Source: Mucor racemosus
Taxonomy: Eukaryota > Mucoromycota > Mucoromycetes > Mucorales > Mucoraceae
Length of the DNA: 64,000 nucleotides
Reading direction: 5' to 3'
Assembly (NCBI GenBank): GCA_027405735.1
Contig: JAPEHQ010000009.1
Location: 930,001 to 994,000, forward strand
Made by a program: the position numbers and the translations under genes. The first letter of the stretch is position 1. Each line of letters starts with the position of its first letter. The notes under the pieces are model-generated. The model made no database searches and had not been told where the DNA came from. It was given only the letters and a program-made list of their open reading frames with translations. Positions 30,313 to 43,767 of this stretch are shown here, in pieces.

Positions 30313-33300
30313 ATGGAGAATCCAAAAGCATTGCAAACATTCATTGATTTAGAAGTAGCTCGTTGTAATGAAAGATGGCTCGATATTCCTGAATTAGCCA
30401 GAAGATATAAAAAATATCATCCTTATGAATCAGGTTTTTATACAAATACTAAAACTATATTATTGTATTTCTAATTGAACATGTCTAGTGCTTGAATTTA
30501 CTGCAAGAATGGAAGCTGAATTCATCTTACTTGTGCGACAGATTCGTCAAGAAATTGTAGCCATGGATACCAATGTTACTGATCTACCATCCTCAGCATC
30601 ACCTACACCTCCAACACCTAGCTCTCCTACTACAACACCTACACCTACTACAAGAAAATGGGGAAATCGACAAATTATGAATACCATTGGTTCTTCGTCT
30701 TCTAATCTTAGTAATTCATCAACAGCAGTTGGTACAACCTCTATTGTGAAGCGTAATTATCCAGAAGAGTCTGATATATTTTACCAACTGGATGATCCTA
30801 GCAGTATTTCGCTTGCTCCTCGATTATTGCCTTCTCAGGTACAATTGATTTTAGTCAGATTATTAGATGTTATTCAGAGACAGATCAAATCTGGTGAATT
30901 AGAAACACCAGATGATTGGCAAGCTCAGGTACGGTACACACACACATTTTATAATTTTACATGTGCAAATTGACTAAAAAGACTTTGGTTAAAGTCCTCC
31001 AAAATCATTTTAGCTAGAATTTACTATGAAACGGGACGCTATGAAAAAGCATTAGAATGGTTGCAACATTTAGCTTTGAGATTAGAGGATGTAGAAGCAG
31101 GATATGGACTTGTTCTGTTAGTACAAGCAAGAGTAATCAAAGGTATATATTTGCACATATCCCTGAAGTCTGTGCGCATAATTGACAATAGAAATTGTAA
31201 ATCCTCCCCCCCCCCCTCCGCTCTACAGGCGTATGCTTTGAAAATCAAGAAAACTATTCAGATGCTTTAGATTGTTATTTAGGTGCATTAAAAGTTGCAG
31301 AACAACATCCACAAGAACAAAACAAATCCTTGTCATTTTGGCTAGAAGAATGTCTCTATCGATCTGTTTTGTTACAATTGCGCAAAAAGTAAGTTGTACA
31401 AACAACATTAAAAATAGATCAATTAATCAAAAAGAAAGAGGCCCTGTGAAACAAACACTAAAATTGATGCGCACGTATTTACATTACTGCTGTACGCAAT
31501 GGCCTTCAGATTGGAGAATTCATAAACGATGGATTATATTTCGTCATTACATTCGATACTTGACAAGAGCATATCAGAAGGGTGTCTATGTACCTGCTAC
31601 ACCAGAAGATGAATACACCAGGTAAGTAATTTGAGTGCTGTTTCATTACAAATACCAACAAAATACCCAGCCCTGCTTCTCCCGTTTTATCACCTACTCG
31701 ATCTGTATTTTCAGAAACAGGAGAAACTACATTATTTGAACGTTCAGCTGCTGCATTAGATGAAACTATTCAATTAATGACACAATTTCGAAGCCTTTTG
31801 ACTGTATTTGCCAATGCAAACCATAAAAAGAATCCTGTTGATCTTAGTCATCGAGCATTGGAGTTGTCTAATTTGCTATTTGCTGCTCATGACACAGTAG
31901 GATGGGGATCTACCGATTATATACGTCGTACTTTGAGATATCTATATAGAACTAGAAAATTTACCTTTAATAGTTTGTGTACCACGCGTCATTTATTTAA
32001 TACATTGCTCAAATTAGGAGAGGTACAGGAAGCCAAACTTGCATTGCTTGAATATTTAGAGTTAGTGGGTGTACCTCATGTACTTGATAAAGATAAATCT
32101 GCATCTGAATTAGCAGAGCAACAACGACAACAACAGCAATCAATGGATAGCAGTGATGATGAGGATGAAGATGCTTATTTGGAAAATATCGCAGAAATAA
32201 TTCAGAATCGATTAGATTACATTGTTCATCAATCTTTATCATCTATAAATAACAATTTACTTTTCTGGGAAAAGAAATTAAAGTTATTACAAGGAATTCA
32301 GGACCAAGAAGAAGAAGAGATATATTCATCAGACGATAACGATCAGCCTCCTGTTCCTATACCTATGCCACAAAAGAAACCACCCACTGGTTCATATGAA
32401 AGTGATATGGAATTCGATGTGGTTAAAATTATTATAGCAGCCTCACAACAGTTATATGGTCAACATTATAAGCAGGGTCAAGAGGCTTCTGCACTAAGTG
32501 ATATTGCTGTTGCATTAATGGAGGAATCAGAACATCTTAAAAAGAAAAAGGCTAGTCAATGGCGCTTATTGATGGTACAAAGTAGAAGAGTAAAAGGAGC
32601 ATCGTATGGTCTTTATGCAGCACAATGTAAGTTTATTTATATCTTTAAGCACAAGTTGTTTCTTAGATTCATTTGTTTATTGAAGGCCATGATGAAAAGA
32701 AAAGATCGGCATTCTTGGCTGAATCGATTTCATCTCTTAAAAGAGCTTCTGAACTAGACTCGCGATCATGGCAAACGTATTATGAATTAGGATTGCAGCA
32801 AGCTATTACTGGAGACATGGTGTCAGCTGCTTCATCTGTCAAACGCTCTATCAAGCTTCGTGGAGATTTTATTCCTAGCTGGCATTTGCTTTCACTTATT
32901 CAATCTTCTCGTCAATTTCATGCTCTTCCAAAATCATTGCAATTGGTACAAGCAGCTTTAGGCTACCATATGAACATGATTGAGAACTTTGATAATGAAG
33001 AAAATTCTGATCTAATCTTGACATTAGATACTGAAGAAGGTCAAGAATTTTTTGACCGTGCAGAAGCTTATATGAGATTGCGTATGTCGCAAATTCATTT
33101 TCTTGAAATATTAGAAGGGGCAGAAACAACACTTAAGGCTTACCCAGATCTGTTTGACATGTATGCCAAGTTATCTAAAAAGATGTGTTTGGTAGTTAGC
33201 GTTGCCGATATGATAGAAAAGCAGGCTCCTAACCGAAAATCATCCATGTCCAATTCTCAGCGTCCAGATGCAAGTAGTAGTGTCCGTTCTCGTGCAAATA

Positions 33301-34636
33301 GCAGAACTAATATTAGTAGCGTGCATAGCTTCAATAGCATTTTCGATACCAATGAAGACAACGGCAGCTTAAACTCGTCTAATTTTGCATTACCATTGCC
33401 ACAACAACAATTGGATGATGATGAAGTCAGTATTGATGATGAACAGAATAGCTGCAAACTGCATGAAAATTCTGATTTTATGCGAACTTCAACTTTATTA
33501 AAGGTAGATGAGGAAAACATTATGCAAGAAGAAGAAGAAGAAGAAGAAGAAACAATTGTCGAAAAAGACAGCGGTAGAAAACATCGTAAATCGATCAATT
33601 TATCTCGGCAATTTATGGATGACCCATTATTGAGTTTTCCTGTAGCGAATAAGCCCAGGAAGGATAAAAAAGAAAAGCGTGAATCAAAGACGCCAAAGAA
33701 ACTATTAAGCACTAAATCATTGTTTCGATCAAGTAGTCCAATGGTGCCATCAAAAACAACTTCCTTGGAATTACTAACTGATGGTGATAAAAAAGGTACA
33801 TGATGAGTGCGATTTTTTGAATTTTTAATGATACAAATATAGGTATAGAAAATAATATTAGTAACGTTACAAATAAGCTTTCTGAAGCTACATATTCTAG
33901 TTTTACTAGTAATAACAGCAGTAGTGTAAAAGGGAGCAGTATTAAGCCTTCTCTTCCAGATCAAAATAGTTCATCTTACTTTTCCTCCTTACAACAACAA
34001 CAATTAGGCAACCCAGACTCCTCGATCAATTTGCCTACACAAACATCATCAGCACCAATTGATAAAAATGCTTATTTTATTCGACGTCAGGAGCAATGGC
34101 AATGCATTCTAGTTGAAATTTGGATCATGGCAAGTGCTACATTTGCAAGTACACAACGTTTTGAAGAGGCTTTTAAAGCAATTGCAGAGGCAGACCAATT
34201 GACACATGGCCATAATGCTGATGTTTGGAACCAGATTGGCACAATCGCAGCTTTGAATAAAAAGGGAAGTTATCAGCAAGACCGAGCATTAGATGCATTT
34301 AAAAGAGCATTATCTATCAACCCTCATCATATAGAAGCTCATATATCTTTAGCTTCCATGTATGTGAAATTAGAGCAATTTGAGTTAGCAGAACAGTTAT
34401 TGGAAAAGACAACTAAAGGATTAGGATGGAATCAAACAGAGGCGTGGTAAATAATTGTATATTCAACAAAATGTTATACATTATCCTGACAATCACTTTT
34501 ATATAGGTATCTTCTAAGTAAAGTTTATACACACCAGCAAAACCTTTTAGATGCAAAGAATAGCTTGATTTACGCCCTGAAATTGAGTGACACTAATCCA
34601 ATTAAAAGTTTAAACCTTTTGCCTAGATTTATTTAA
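30313..34636 (+). CDS. YPP1-like: Ypp1/TTC7-type TPR protein
   Basis: Nine exons: 30313..30433, 30489..30928, 30995..31142, 31229..31388, 31418..31621, 31671..32626, 32686..33795, 33843..34446 and 34507..34636. The total is 3,873 nt, divisible by three, with phases matching at every junction; 1,290 residues. The N-terminus 'LEVARCNERWLDIPELARRY' matches the conserved start of TTC7/Ypp1. TPR-like helices ('ARIYYETGRYEKALEWL', 'GVCFENQENYSDALDCYLGAL', 'AFKRALSINPHHIEAHISLASMY') run to the C-terminus. Acidic and Ser-rich low-complexity inserts lie at about nt 32140-32330 and 33240-33790. Ypp1/TTC7 joins Efr3 to hold the PI4-kinase Stt4/PI4KA at the plasma membrane. The exon 2/3 junction uses an AAAG acceptor; alternatives would break the frame. 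A C-run lies inside intron 3. Confidence 0.9.
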
Positions 34637-35335
34637 TGCATGCACTGCAAACAAAAAGAAGTTCCAAGTTGTTGGAAATTTAGCTTTTCAAGGAGAGAAT
34701 TAATAATAGTGATCGAAAATTACCATGATAATTCGTGTTATCCGAATAAAAGCTGCATAGTTTTAATTTAAATAATAATGATCGAAAATTACTATAATGA
34801 TGCATATTGGCGAATAAAAGCTGCATAGTTTTAATTCAAATGGATGCTTATATCCATATAAACGTTGAGGAATTGAACAAAAGTATTCAATATAATGGTA
34901 AATGCTGCTCCTTGGTAGAATCGATAATGTATATGAAATGCAGCATGTAGTTTTAAATACATATTAAAATCCTTGAAATGTTATCGAATTGTCTGTGCGT
35001 AGATGTTTACTTTCATACTTTCATATTTATCTATTTCAAGTAACTATTAACTTTTGAATATTATTCTAAAAATGGTATTTTGTAAATGTACAAACAAGTG
35101 GGGGGCTTTTCTTTTATTGTTATTAAATCAATTATTATTATATTTAACAATAGTAATAATAAAATGAAGGAGGGGGGGGGGGGTTAAATAGTATAAAAAA
35201 AAGAAGGAAAAGCATATAAAGTAGTAGTAATTAAAATATGAGTGAAATTATGTGCACATGCGTATATCATGTAGTCATACAATAGTAGTTTATTAAGGAC
35301 ATAATGTGTAAGATGGTAATAGGGCATAAATTAAA
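34637..35335. other. Intergenic with a 69-bp tandem duplication
   Basis: Two copies of a 69-bp unit (about 34702-34770 and 34771-34841) share 'GATCGAAAATTAC' and 'CGAATAAAAGCTGCATAG' with a few differences. A G11 run lies at about 35171-35181. This is the convergent region between the TTC7-like and Myb genes; no gene is seen. Confidence 0.7.
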
Positions 35336-36360
35336 TCATTGCATGGTGTAGCAATCCAGTAGAAATTCGAAATCACTGTTATCCAGAAAGGTGCTAGTTG
35401 ATTGTGTATTATTAATGGGTGATTTCATTGCTGGGAATAATTGATTTTCATGTTGTAATAGGTTTGCATTTGATGTAGATGGTGATATTGGAAATATTAC
35501 AGATGTTGGTGATGAATCAGACGTTGAAGAATAAGATGAAGAACGACTATTTACTGAAGCATCAGAAGAAAAAGGAGTTGTATTGCTCTTTGCAATAATA
35601 TCATCGATTGTTGGTGATGTAGAAATAATGATGAATGAATCATTATTTACAAGAGGATGCTGTTGTTCCTCTTTTAATGATGGGATGAATTCAAGCTTTA
35701 TAGGCGCTGTTGTTGTTGATGTGCGTTTAATACTATTATTTCTTGATGATGAAGCAGTTTTTGACTGCTGTGAATATATTTGATTCCATCTAGTACGACA
35801 TTGTCTTTGAGTACGAGTAGGAACCATACTTGCAACTCGAATCCAGCAACAACCAAACTTCGCAATTGCAATATCAAGTTGTTTATCTTCTTCAGGATGC
35901 CATCTACCTTTACGAACAGCGGGATCAAGTGCTTCAGTCCATCTTGCTTGACATTGAATGCCAGTTCTATTCGGAATATTTTCCGCTATTTTATTCCATG
36001 GCAATGCCAAGTTTGATGTAATTGTTTGAAAGCAATGTACTGCTTCAGTTAGTGCATGATCCTCATGTTTAGACCATTTTCCTTTATGTACATTTGGACT
36101 GTAAGCAAAATTAGCTATTTTGTCAATAAACCTTTTATGATATACACTTACTTTAAAGCACCAAACCATCGGGTTGAACATTGTACTGCTGTTCTTCCTG
36201 GAATCAACTTTGATACCAATGTCCATTTATGAGGTCCATAATCAGCTACTGCTTTAGACAGTAATAAATCTTCTTCAATAGACCATCTACAATAGAATTG
36301 CTGGCTTCCATCTTGTTTAAAGACTGTATAATTCTCTGAATTGGACGTTAAATTTGACAT
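35336..36360 (-). CDS. Three-repeat Myb transcription factor
   Basis: Exons complement(36152..36360) and (35336..36098), with a 53-nt intron (GTAAGT..TTACAG), give 323 residues. Three successive Myb/SANT repeats are visible: 'CRWSIEEDLLLSKAVADYG..W..VSKLIPGRTAVQCSTRW', 'KGKWSKHEDHALTEAV..WNKIAENIPNRTGIQCQARW' and 'KGRWHPEEDKQLDIAIAKFG..WIRVASMVPTRTQRQCRTRW'. Repeats 2 and 3 keep all three tryptophan positions, so DNA binding is expected. The C-terminal half is Ser/Thr-rich with no domain. The family resembles fungal Bas1/SNAPC4-like Mybs; a specific orthologue cannot be named. The start at 36360 is the first ATG in frame. Confidence 0.9.
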
Positions 36361-38783
36361 GATTTTTGAACGAATGTAATAATAATTTGATTTAGAAAGA
36401 GAAGAGAAAGAAGAAAGAATACGGTGAAACAAGAAAGCATGCTGCTATTTATACAAAATCCTATATCTAGATTAATCTTAACAATGGCAGTTGATGATCC
36501 AATAATATATGTAGGCTTCCATTAAAAAGCAAGATTTACACTTGCCCCTACATTAGCTTATTTTGTGATTACTTTCTCCCCCCACACACACTGACACAAT
36601 CTCTCTCCTTTTAGTGATCTCTCACTCTCCCCCAACAAAATCCAGACTCTACTGAAATACGGATACAAATTTCGGGCAATGTCGGATTGATTTATAGAGG
36701 CAAGGTTTATATAAAGGGCAACTGTACATAAGAGGGTTGTGTGAAATTGGGGTAAAAAAAAAACCTTGAAAAATGAAGTGGTATAATTATTAAGCGGATA
36801 ACTCTACGTATTAGGAAAGGGATCCGTTCTAATTGATACAAGTTTATCAGACAATAACAAATGTGTAGATTACCGCTATACGGAAAACGATGGTTCGCAT
36901 TTTCCTGGCTCAAATACAGGAAAATAAAAATTGCAACAGATATCGATAAAACAAAGATTAAATAATATAGATCATTTTTGATACAAAAAAAGAAAAAAGC
37001 TTAAATTTTCTGATCAAATTAAAATGTCAAAGTGTTTAAAGTGCCTTTTTTTCTTTTTTTTTTTTTGTCATCTGGAGGTTTGTCTCGATTGTGGTACCTG
37101 ACTTTAATCCATAAATCTGTTGTACAGAGAGCCCTTTTTTTCTTTGCTAAAGTATAAAATAGAAGTTCGAAATCTGGATAATGCATTTATCTTTGCAAGA
37201 AAACTAAAAATTGAAAATTATTGTGCATACATTTTGATTATTAAAAAGATATGCCTCAATGTAATTTCAGTGTTCAAAATCGTATTCAAAAATTGAGTAT
37301 TTTTTATATATTTGTATAATATGCATCTGTTTTTAAACTTATAAATTCCCTTCATCGATTGAACAAATAATATTTAGTTTTTTTTTCTATACATTTTGCT
37401 ACTATGTTATATGCTAATTTGAAATTTATGGATTTACTGAAATGATTCAAGTTTTGCAATATAAAATGAATCTGAGTTTTAATTTTGGAATGTCAAATCT
37501 GTGAAAAAATCGATGAAAAAAACTGAATCGTTAAATACGCAACAAAACGCATAGCAAGTTGAGCTATTGTACTAAATGTTTTATTTACAGTTTTAAATTC
37601 TTCATCGAGTGATATAATTAAAAAAAAAAACTTTCTCAAAAAATTTAGCGAAAAATTGAAATGAAATTTTTGGTGTTTTTTGACTTTTTCTCTTAAATTT
37701 TAGAATGAGATTTTAAATATTATTTGTTTATATAATGACCTGTAAAATTATCTACAGAACGAGATACTGCATGCAAAAATAGCTAAATTTTTCGTGGAGA
37801 AAATTAAAAAAAGGTATGATTTTCGGTATGGAAAAAAAAAGGGACCAGTGAATGCTCATGAAAATTATCTGGATGAATTAAGCACCAATTTTTTTACGCA
37901 TTTTATTCATTTTCTCCATCAAAAATTAGGATATTTTAGAAAACTAAATTGCTATAGATAGATATAAATTAGCACTATAATTTGAATGTATAAAAAGTGG
38001 TGGTTAATATACTGAATATTTTGAAATCATGCTAAAATGTCGAAAAAAAAGGTGCACAAAAAAAAACAAAAAAAATCTTTGATGCTCAAATATGTTTAAG
38101 ACCATGTTAGAACAAACAGATTCCAACAAAAATCAATTATGTATCTTGATTTTTCATTGAAATACAATGGAGTAAGTTTCTAACTTTTAAGCAGTGAAAA
38201 ACTGAATTCAGATATTCAAAGAGTTTATTCTAAACTATGGAGCATGTTAAATAGAATCAACAAAAAGTTTATTTAGCTGTAATATATCAAGAATGTTTAC
38301 ATATTTTTTATCCTGCAGCCGCTTGTCGAAAAAAAAAGGAGGCAACCATCGCAAATTCACACTTTCAAATTTAAAAATGCCGAGAATCAAATTTCGCACA
38401 GCTGCGAGCCAAAAAATGGTTAGTGAACAGAAAACCTTTTTACGGAAAATCTTCTGGTGTAGGCAAACTACCAACCTTGGAAGCTGAAATCATTTAAAAA
38501 AATAGTTTACTTTGTGAGTATATACAAACAAATGATGTCTGCAATGTCATTTATTTTGCTAATTTAAATTACAAGGGTATGTACTTTTATCACTGCATTG
38601 AAATCTTTACCTATTTCATTGCTTTTTTTTTTTTTTTTTTTTTTTTGAATCCGTGCGTCAATCTGCAACTAACCTACACAAGAATTGATACAGAAATGTT
38701 TTAAGAATAATATACAATGACATGTTATGTGTTTATATCTGCTATGCATAAAAAGGATAGAGCAAAACGATAGCGAGTTTTAG
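36361..38783. other. Long intergenic region with a diverged S repeat
   Basis: 36361-37000 is the Myb promoter region and unclassified AT-rich sequence. About 37420-38230 is a strongly diverged relative of family S ('TTTTAAATTCTTCATC', 'TTTTTCGTGGAGAAAA', 'AATATTTTGAAATC'). 38240-38490 has overlapping short ORFs on both strands without a domain. A T24 tract lies at about 38623-38646. No gene is supported. Confidence 0.6.
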
Positions 38784-39399
38784 CTATTGCTTGCTTTTTT
38801 TTCTTTCAAGAAATCGTTCTCGATAAGTCTTTTTTAATGGTATACTGGAATCATTTGACTGCACAAATGTCTTGAAAGGGCTGTTGTTAGAGGTCTTGTG
38901 TTTTACAAATGATTTTCAATTAGAGAACGGTACGCATTGTTTGTTTCCTAAATAAATGTACCTTTCCCAAATTATTATGAGTTCCAATTGAAAAGTCTGG
39001 TGGAAGCATCGGCAATGTCATTAGAGTATTTTGCCATCGTTTCTAATGAAAATACTAAAGGTTGGCCTACAGCACCTGATAATAACAACTATTCAATATT
39101 ACCTGTGTCAATGCCTTTGCTCTTTCTTGTTTTTCTTTAGCCTTTTGTTTAGCTAATTCTACTAGTTTAAATCGTCCTTCTTTTTCTTCCCATTTACGTT
39201 TATCTTGCTCATATTTCTGTTTCTCGACTACTAATAATAATTCATCGGATTCTTTTGCCGTAGGTATAACTGTTGGTTTATTCTTTTCGGCATTTTCTTG
39301 TCGCTTTCTACGTCTTTTCTCAAGCTTTTTCTTTTTCCTGAATTGCCATCGTGGTAATTTTTCACTTGATTCGATGTCTGTAGGTTGAGGCGTTGACAT
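38784..39399 (-). CDS. Small basic coiled-coil protein, three exons
   Basis: Exons complement(39103..39399), (38962..39042) and (38784..38894) give 162 residues. All junctions are phase 0 with GTAATA and GTACAT donors. The N-terminal two thirds is a charged helix with a Lys/Arg block ('RKKKKLEKRRRKR') and a long coiled coil. Exon 2 encodes a compact, hydrophobic 'WQNTLMTLPMLPPDF' motif. The C-terminus is basic again. The layout recalls the N-terminal region of ZRSR-type splicing factors, but the zinc fingers and RRM are absent, so I do not assign that function. A nuclear location is inferred from composition. The coding quality of exons 2 and 3 argues for a real gene. Confidence 0.65.
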
Positions 39400-39961
39400 A
39401 TTATTATAGACATGAAAAAGAATGCTAATATTTTTTATTAGAATCTTCCGCATTTCATATAATAAATAGTGCCGGATAGCGGGGACAGTAAAAAGGCACT
39501 GATCCAATCATACAGATTTCTTTGTAATCGCTTTTAATGTTGAAATTGACAGTGAAGTATAAACTGATTAGATTCCTAAAATGCATATATCAACATTTGA
39601 GTGATTGAAATACCATTGGCTTCCAAGTCTTTGAAACAAGTTGCCATCAAAGTATTGAAAATTGACAAAAAAAACATCGAACAGTGCACAATTCAACCAA
39701 AAGTTAGCAAACCATAGCTGTTTCATCTAATAAACCAAATATGGATAATTCTGTATATATGTCATCTCTTTGATATAACCATTTTTAAGCTGCTTTATGG
39801 ATACAACAGCTTGATAAAAGCTTGATCTACTTGATTTCAAACAAACATGTGTATGATTTTAAAACTCCTTTTGGATCGGGGGAAAAGCTCCCAAATGTGA
39901 ATATATCGAAACACAAACTTTGAAATTGATGAATCTTTCCTTTACATAGCAACGTCGAACA
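39400..39961. promoter_or_regulatory. Shared divergent promoter region
   Basis: About 560 bp between the coiled-coil gene (minus) and RPL5 (plus). No conserved ribosomal-protein promoter element could be identified by eye. Confidence 0.4.
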
Positions 39962-41235
39962 ATGGTATGTAAAAGTTGATCAGAACAACTCCTTTTCTCA
40001 GTATATGCTCTATGAGATCGTTTGGATGGATGATGGATGAATCTTAGAAATGGATGGGATTTTCTAATGACATTATGGATGCATTATAGAGAAAGGGATG
40101 TTCATGAACATCAATGATTTTTTTTAAAATAGCGAAATTTCTTATACTCAATATACCTATGTTATTAGCCTTTCGTCAAGCAACAAAAGAACAAGGCTTA
40201 TTTCAAGCGTTATCAAGTCAAGTATCGTAGAAGAAGAGGTACAGTACCATAATCAACATTTGTTGCACACACAATTCGATTTTTCAATGAGCAAGGGAAT
40301 ATATTGTAATGTTGAAAAAAAGAAGATTGAGAGAAATTCATATTCGCGACGTACAAAATATACCCTTGATTCTTTTGATTTCGTTTTTGCTTTTATACAA
40401 CTTGAACTAATGCAACTATTGCTTTATAGAGGGTAAGACCGATTACTATGCTCGTAAGAGACTCGTCGTTCAAGCCAAGAACAAGTACAACTCTCCCAAG
40501 TATAGATTAGTTGTCCGTTTCACCAACAAGGACATCATCTGTCAAATCATCTACGCCAAGCTCCAAGGTGATTTCGTCCTCTCTGCTGCCTATGCTCATG
40601 AACTTCCCCGTTATGGTGTTAAGGGTGGTTTGACTAACTGGGCTTCTGCCTACGCTACCGGTCTTCTCCTTGCCCGTCGTACTCTTGCCAAGCTCGGTCT
40701 TGCTGACAAGTATGAAGGTTTCGCTGAGCCCGATGGTACCGTTCAATTGATTGAAGCTGCTGAGGATGCTCCTCGTCCTTTCAAGGCTTTCCTCGATGTC
40801 GGTCTTGCTCGTACCTCCACTGGTGCCCGTGTCTTTGGTGCCATGAAGGGTGCTTCCGATGGTGGTATCTTTGTTCCCCACAACGGTAACCGTTTCCCTG
40901 GTTTCGATATTGAGACCAAGTCCAACGATGATGAACTTCTCCGTAACTACATTTACGGTGTTCACGTTGCTGAGTACATGGAATACCTCGAAGAAGAAGA
41001 TGAGGAACGTTACAAGAAGCAATTCTCTACTTTCATCAAGCAAGGTATTACCTCTGATAAGGTTGAGGATATGTACACTGAAGCTCATGAAGCTATCCGT
41101 GAGAACCCTGCTGCTCAACTCGCTGAGAAGAAGGGTAAGCCCGCTAAGCCTTACCGTAGACTCGTTGCCCTTAACAAGAAGCAACGTCTCAACAAGATCA
41201 AGGATGCCAAGGCTGCTTATGAAGCTTCTAAATAA
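39962..41235 (+). CDS. RPL5: 60S ribosomal protein uL18 (RPL5)
   Basis: Exons 39962..39964, 40169..40238 and 40430..41235 give 292 residues. The first exon is the bare ATG, followed at once by GTATGT. Introns are 204 and 191 nt, the longest well-defined ones in the window, as is usual for ribosomal-protein genes. The protein reads '[35 protein letters not shown]..', '[18 protein letters not shown]' and '[25 protein letters not shown]', typical uL18, with a basic C-terminus. It binds 5S rRNA in the central protuberance of the 60S subunit. Codon bias is strong (CTC, CGT, GGT, AAG), implying high expression. The antisense ORF at 40507-41184 is a product of that bias. Confidence 0.97.
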
Positions 41236-41505
41236 ATTGGTTTATCTCAATCTATTTACTAAATAAAAAAAATCGACTTGACTTTTTGTTGTATAAATCT
41301 TTTACTTTTATCCCTTTTAGATTATGCAAATGCATAATTGGGCTGATCATTTACTAAGCAAAACTTCATAACATATCAACTGAACTGGATTCATGTGACT
41401 TATCAACAGGTTTTGGATTTATAGATGATTCCAATGTTGAAAAAGAGAACATGGCGTATGTATTATATCATTTCGTTTTATTTCTTTTAAACTTATAAAC
41501 AGAAT

Positions 41506-43767
41506 ATGCAATCAATATTAGTACCACAGATCACTGCAATGAAGGATTTGTCAATTAAAGACAAGCCAATTCAAATGATATGTGGACCTTTGCTGCGTTA
41601 CATGGAGATTGATTATCGCAATAGAGTTTGGCGCGGATCTTGTCTCATTGTCATCAATTCATTTCGTCCGCCTTCTTTAACTCTTTTATTGAGGTCAGAC
41701 AAAACTAATAGTGAGCAAATCGTTCATCCTGCTAACGTTGAAAATATCGACATTTTCCGTAATGAATATTACTTTTGGCGTTATGAACTATTATTGCCTT
41801 TATTGGAAGAACCACAAACTGTTTCTTACACAAGCGATTCTTTTACAACTAAGCAATTTCAATTTCATTTACCAGCTATACAAGATTCAATGCGATTCAT
41901 GTTCTATTCTTGTAGTGGGTTTTCAGACATTCCTCAGGCTGTAAAAGATAAATTTGGAGAAAAAGAAGCTCCGTTATGGCAAGATGTTCTTGATAGACAT
42001 CAAGTGATGCCATTTCATGTCATGCTTGGAGGCGGTGACCAACTGTATCAAGACAGATTAATTCACGGTGATTTTATGAAACCTTGGGTAGCTGAGAAAA
42101 TGCCAGCAAAAAGATTAGCTATGAAAATTCCACAATCCATGCGACATGGATTTGAACATTTTTATTTTTGGAATTATATTAAAAATTTCGGGTGAGACGA
42201 GAAAAAACGCACAGACATTATGCATGATTTACAAAAAAAAATTAAAATTTAATATAGTTTCGAGAATAGCCCGATTCAGGCACAAGCATATGCTCAAATT
42301 CCATCAGTCAACATGTGGGATGATCATGTAAGTAATGATAAAATTGGAGAGAAAAAATGTCTTTTAAGCATTGGAAATAGGATATCATTGATGGTTATGG
42401 ATCTTATCCTGCTGAGATGCAAGCTGCTGATTGTTTCCAAGGTATTAAGGCTACATTTTTCTCGGCATCGAGAATTAATTTGATATTCAAATCATCTAGT
42501 GCTTTTCGCTAATGCATCACGATTTTATTATGCATTTCAGCATCATACTTCAATAGAACGTGCTGAAAGAGATGGCATGATTCGTGGTAATTTGTCTACA
42601 TGTCAGCATATTCTTACAACTCTTGGTCCTTCAATTGGATTTCTGGCATTGGATACACGTGGAGAGCGTACAAAGCATCGAGTGTGTACACAAAAATCAT
42701 ATGATATAATATTCAAAGAAATGTACAAACGTATGCCACCTACCGTCAAGCATTTTATGGTGTTGACAGGTGTACCATTGATATATCCTCGATTAACTTT
42801 GTTCGAAAAGGCAATGGAGAGTGCTGCAAGTTTTAATATAGCAACATTGGTAGGGAAAACAGGCACTCTAGGAAATATTATTTCAGGCCAATTGAATGCA
42901 TGGAATGGTGATCCCGAGTTATTAGATGATATGAATGATCGTAAGTTGGTGAGATTTTGTCTATATGTATATACTCAAAATGGTCTATAGACTGGACTGC
43001 AGGAAACCACATGATGGAAAGAAGATATTTTATCAAAAGACTACAAGTATTTGCCAAAGAGAGATCAATTCGAGTGTCATTTTTAGCTGGTGATGTTCAT
43101 TGTTGTGGAGCTGGGAGATTATACTCTAAAGATATGAAGACAAAAGAAGAAGGCGATCCTTTTTTAATGGTTCAAATTGTATCTAGCGCTATTGTTAATG
43201 TTCCACCTCCTCAGGCGTTATTAACCGTGTTGAATCAAAATTCTTCTTACGAGACATTTGATGGAAATGTGGAAGAAAGAATGTATAATTTATTTAAATT
43301 TTCTCCTAATGGTAACTCTGTAAGTAATTTTGACCATGCAAAAAGTATTCAACCACTGGTTTATAAATAATGTTTTGTAGAGAACAAATAAAAAGTTAAT
43401 GGGAATGCGCAATTATTGTGCAGGCTATTTTGAAGAAGAAACCGGCAGAATACGCTTTTATATTCAAGCTGAAAAAGAAGTGGGCATAAAAGGAACAAAA
43501 GGATATTTGTTAGTTGTACCTAAGCTGTTATTCGGTAAAACAGGCACCAAATTGCATGCACAGAGTTCGTTGGATTATTTAGATGCTATCAAAAGACCAG
43601 TAAATAGCAATGTTCCGCCGCCACCTCCTCAGCCTTCTCAACAACCACAATTTACTCGACCACAATTTTCTCAGCAACAAGAAACGCCAGAAGAACTTGG
43701 ACAACCTGGCTTTGCAGGTGGATTTATACGACCACCTCGATCTTGGAAAGGCCATCGTCAACAATAA
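41506..43767 (+). CDS. PhoD-like phosphatase family protein
   Basis: Exons 41506..42191, 42258..42327, 42381..42441, 42500..42940, 42991..43319 and 43381..43767 give 657 residues, with all phases consistent. The N-terminal part includes 'ICGPLLRYMEIDYRNRVWRGSCLIV', typical of the fungal cytosolic PhoD-like group. Metallophosphatase landmarks follow: 'MLGGGDQLYQD', 'MWDDHDIIDGYGSYP' and 'FLAGDVHCCGAGR', with the His and Asp metal ligands intact. The C-terminus is Pro/Gln-rich and disordered. It is probably a metal-dependent phosphoesterase; the substrate is unknown. A good acceptor at about 41502 directly before the start suggests an intron in the 5' UTR; joining it to upstream ATGs breaks the frame. 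RPL5 ends about 270 bp upstream on the same strand. Confidence 0.9.

Noticed and set aside
39965..40429. Possible intronic snoRNAs in RPL5
   Set aside because: The first intron has GATGATGG-like words but no paired D box or terminal stem, and the second has neither; not enough for a call.
40507..41184. 225-codon ORF antisense to RPL5
   Set aside because: It mirrors the strongly biased codons of RPL5 exon 3; the sense frame is unmistakable uL18.
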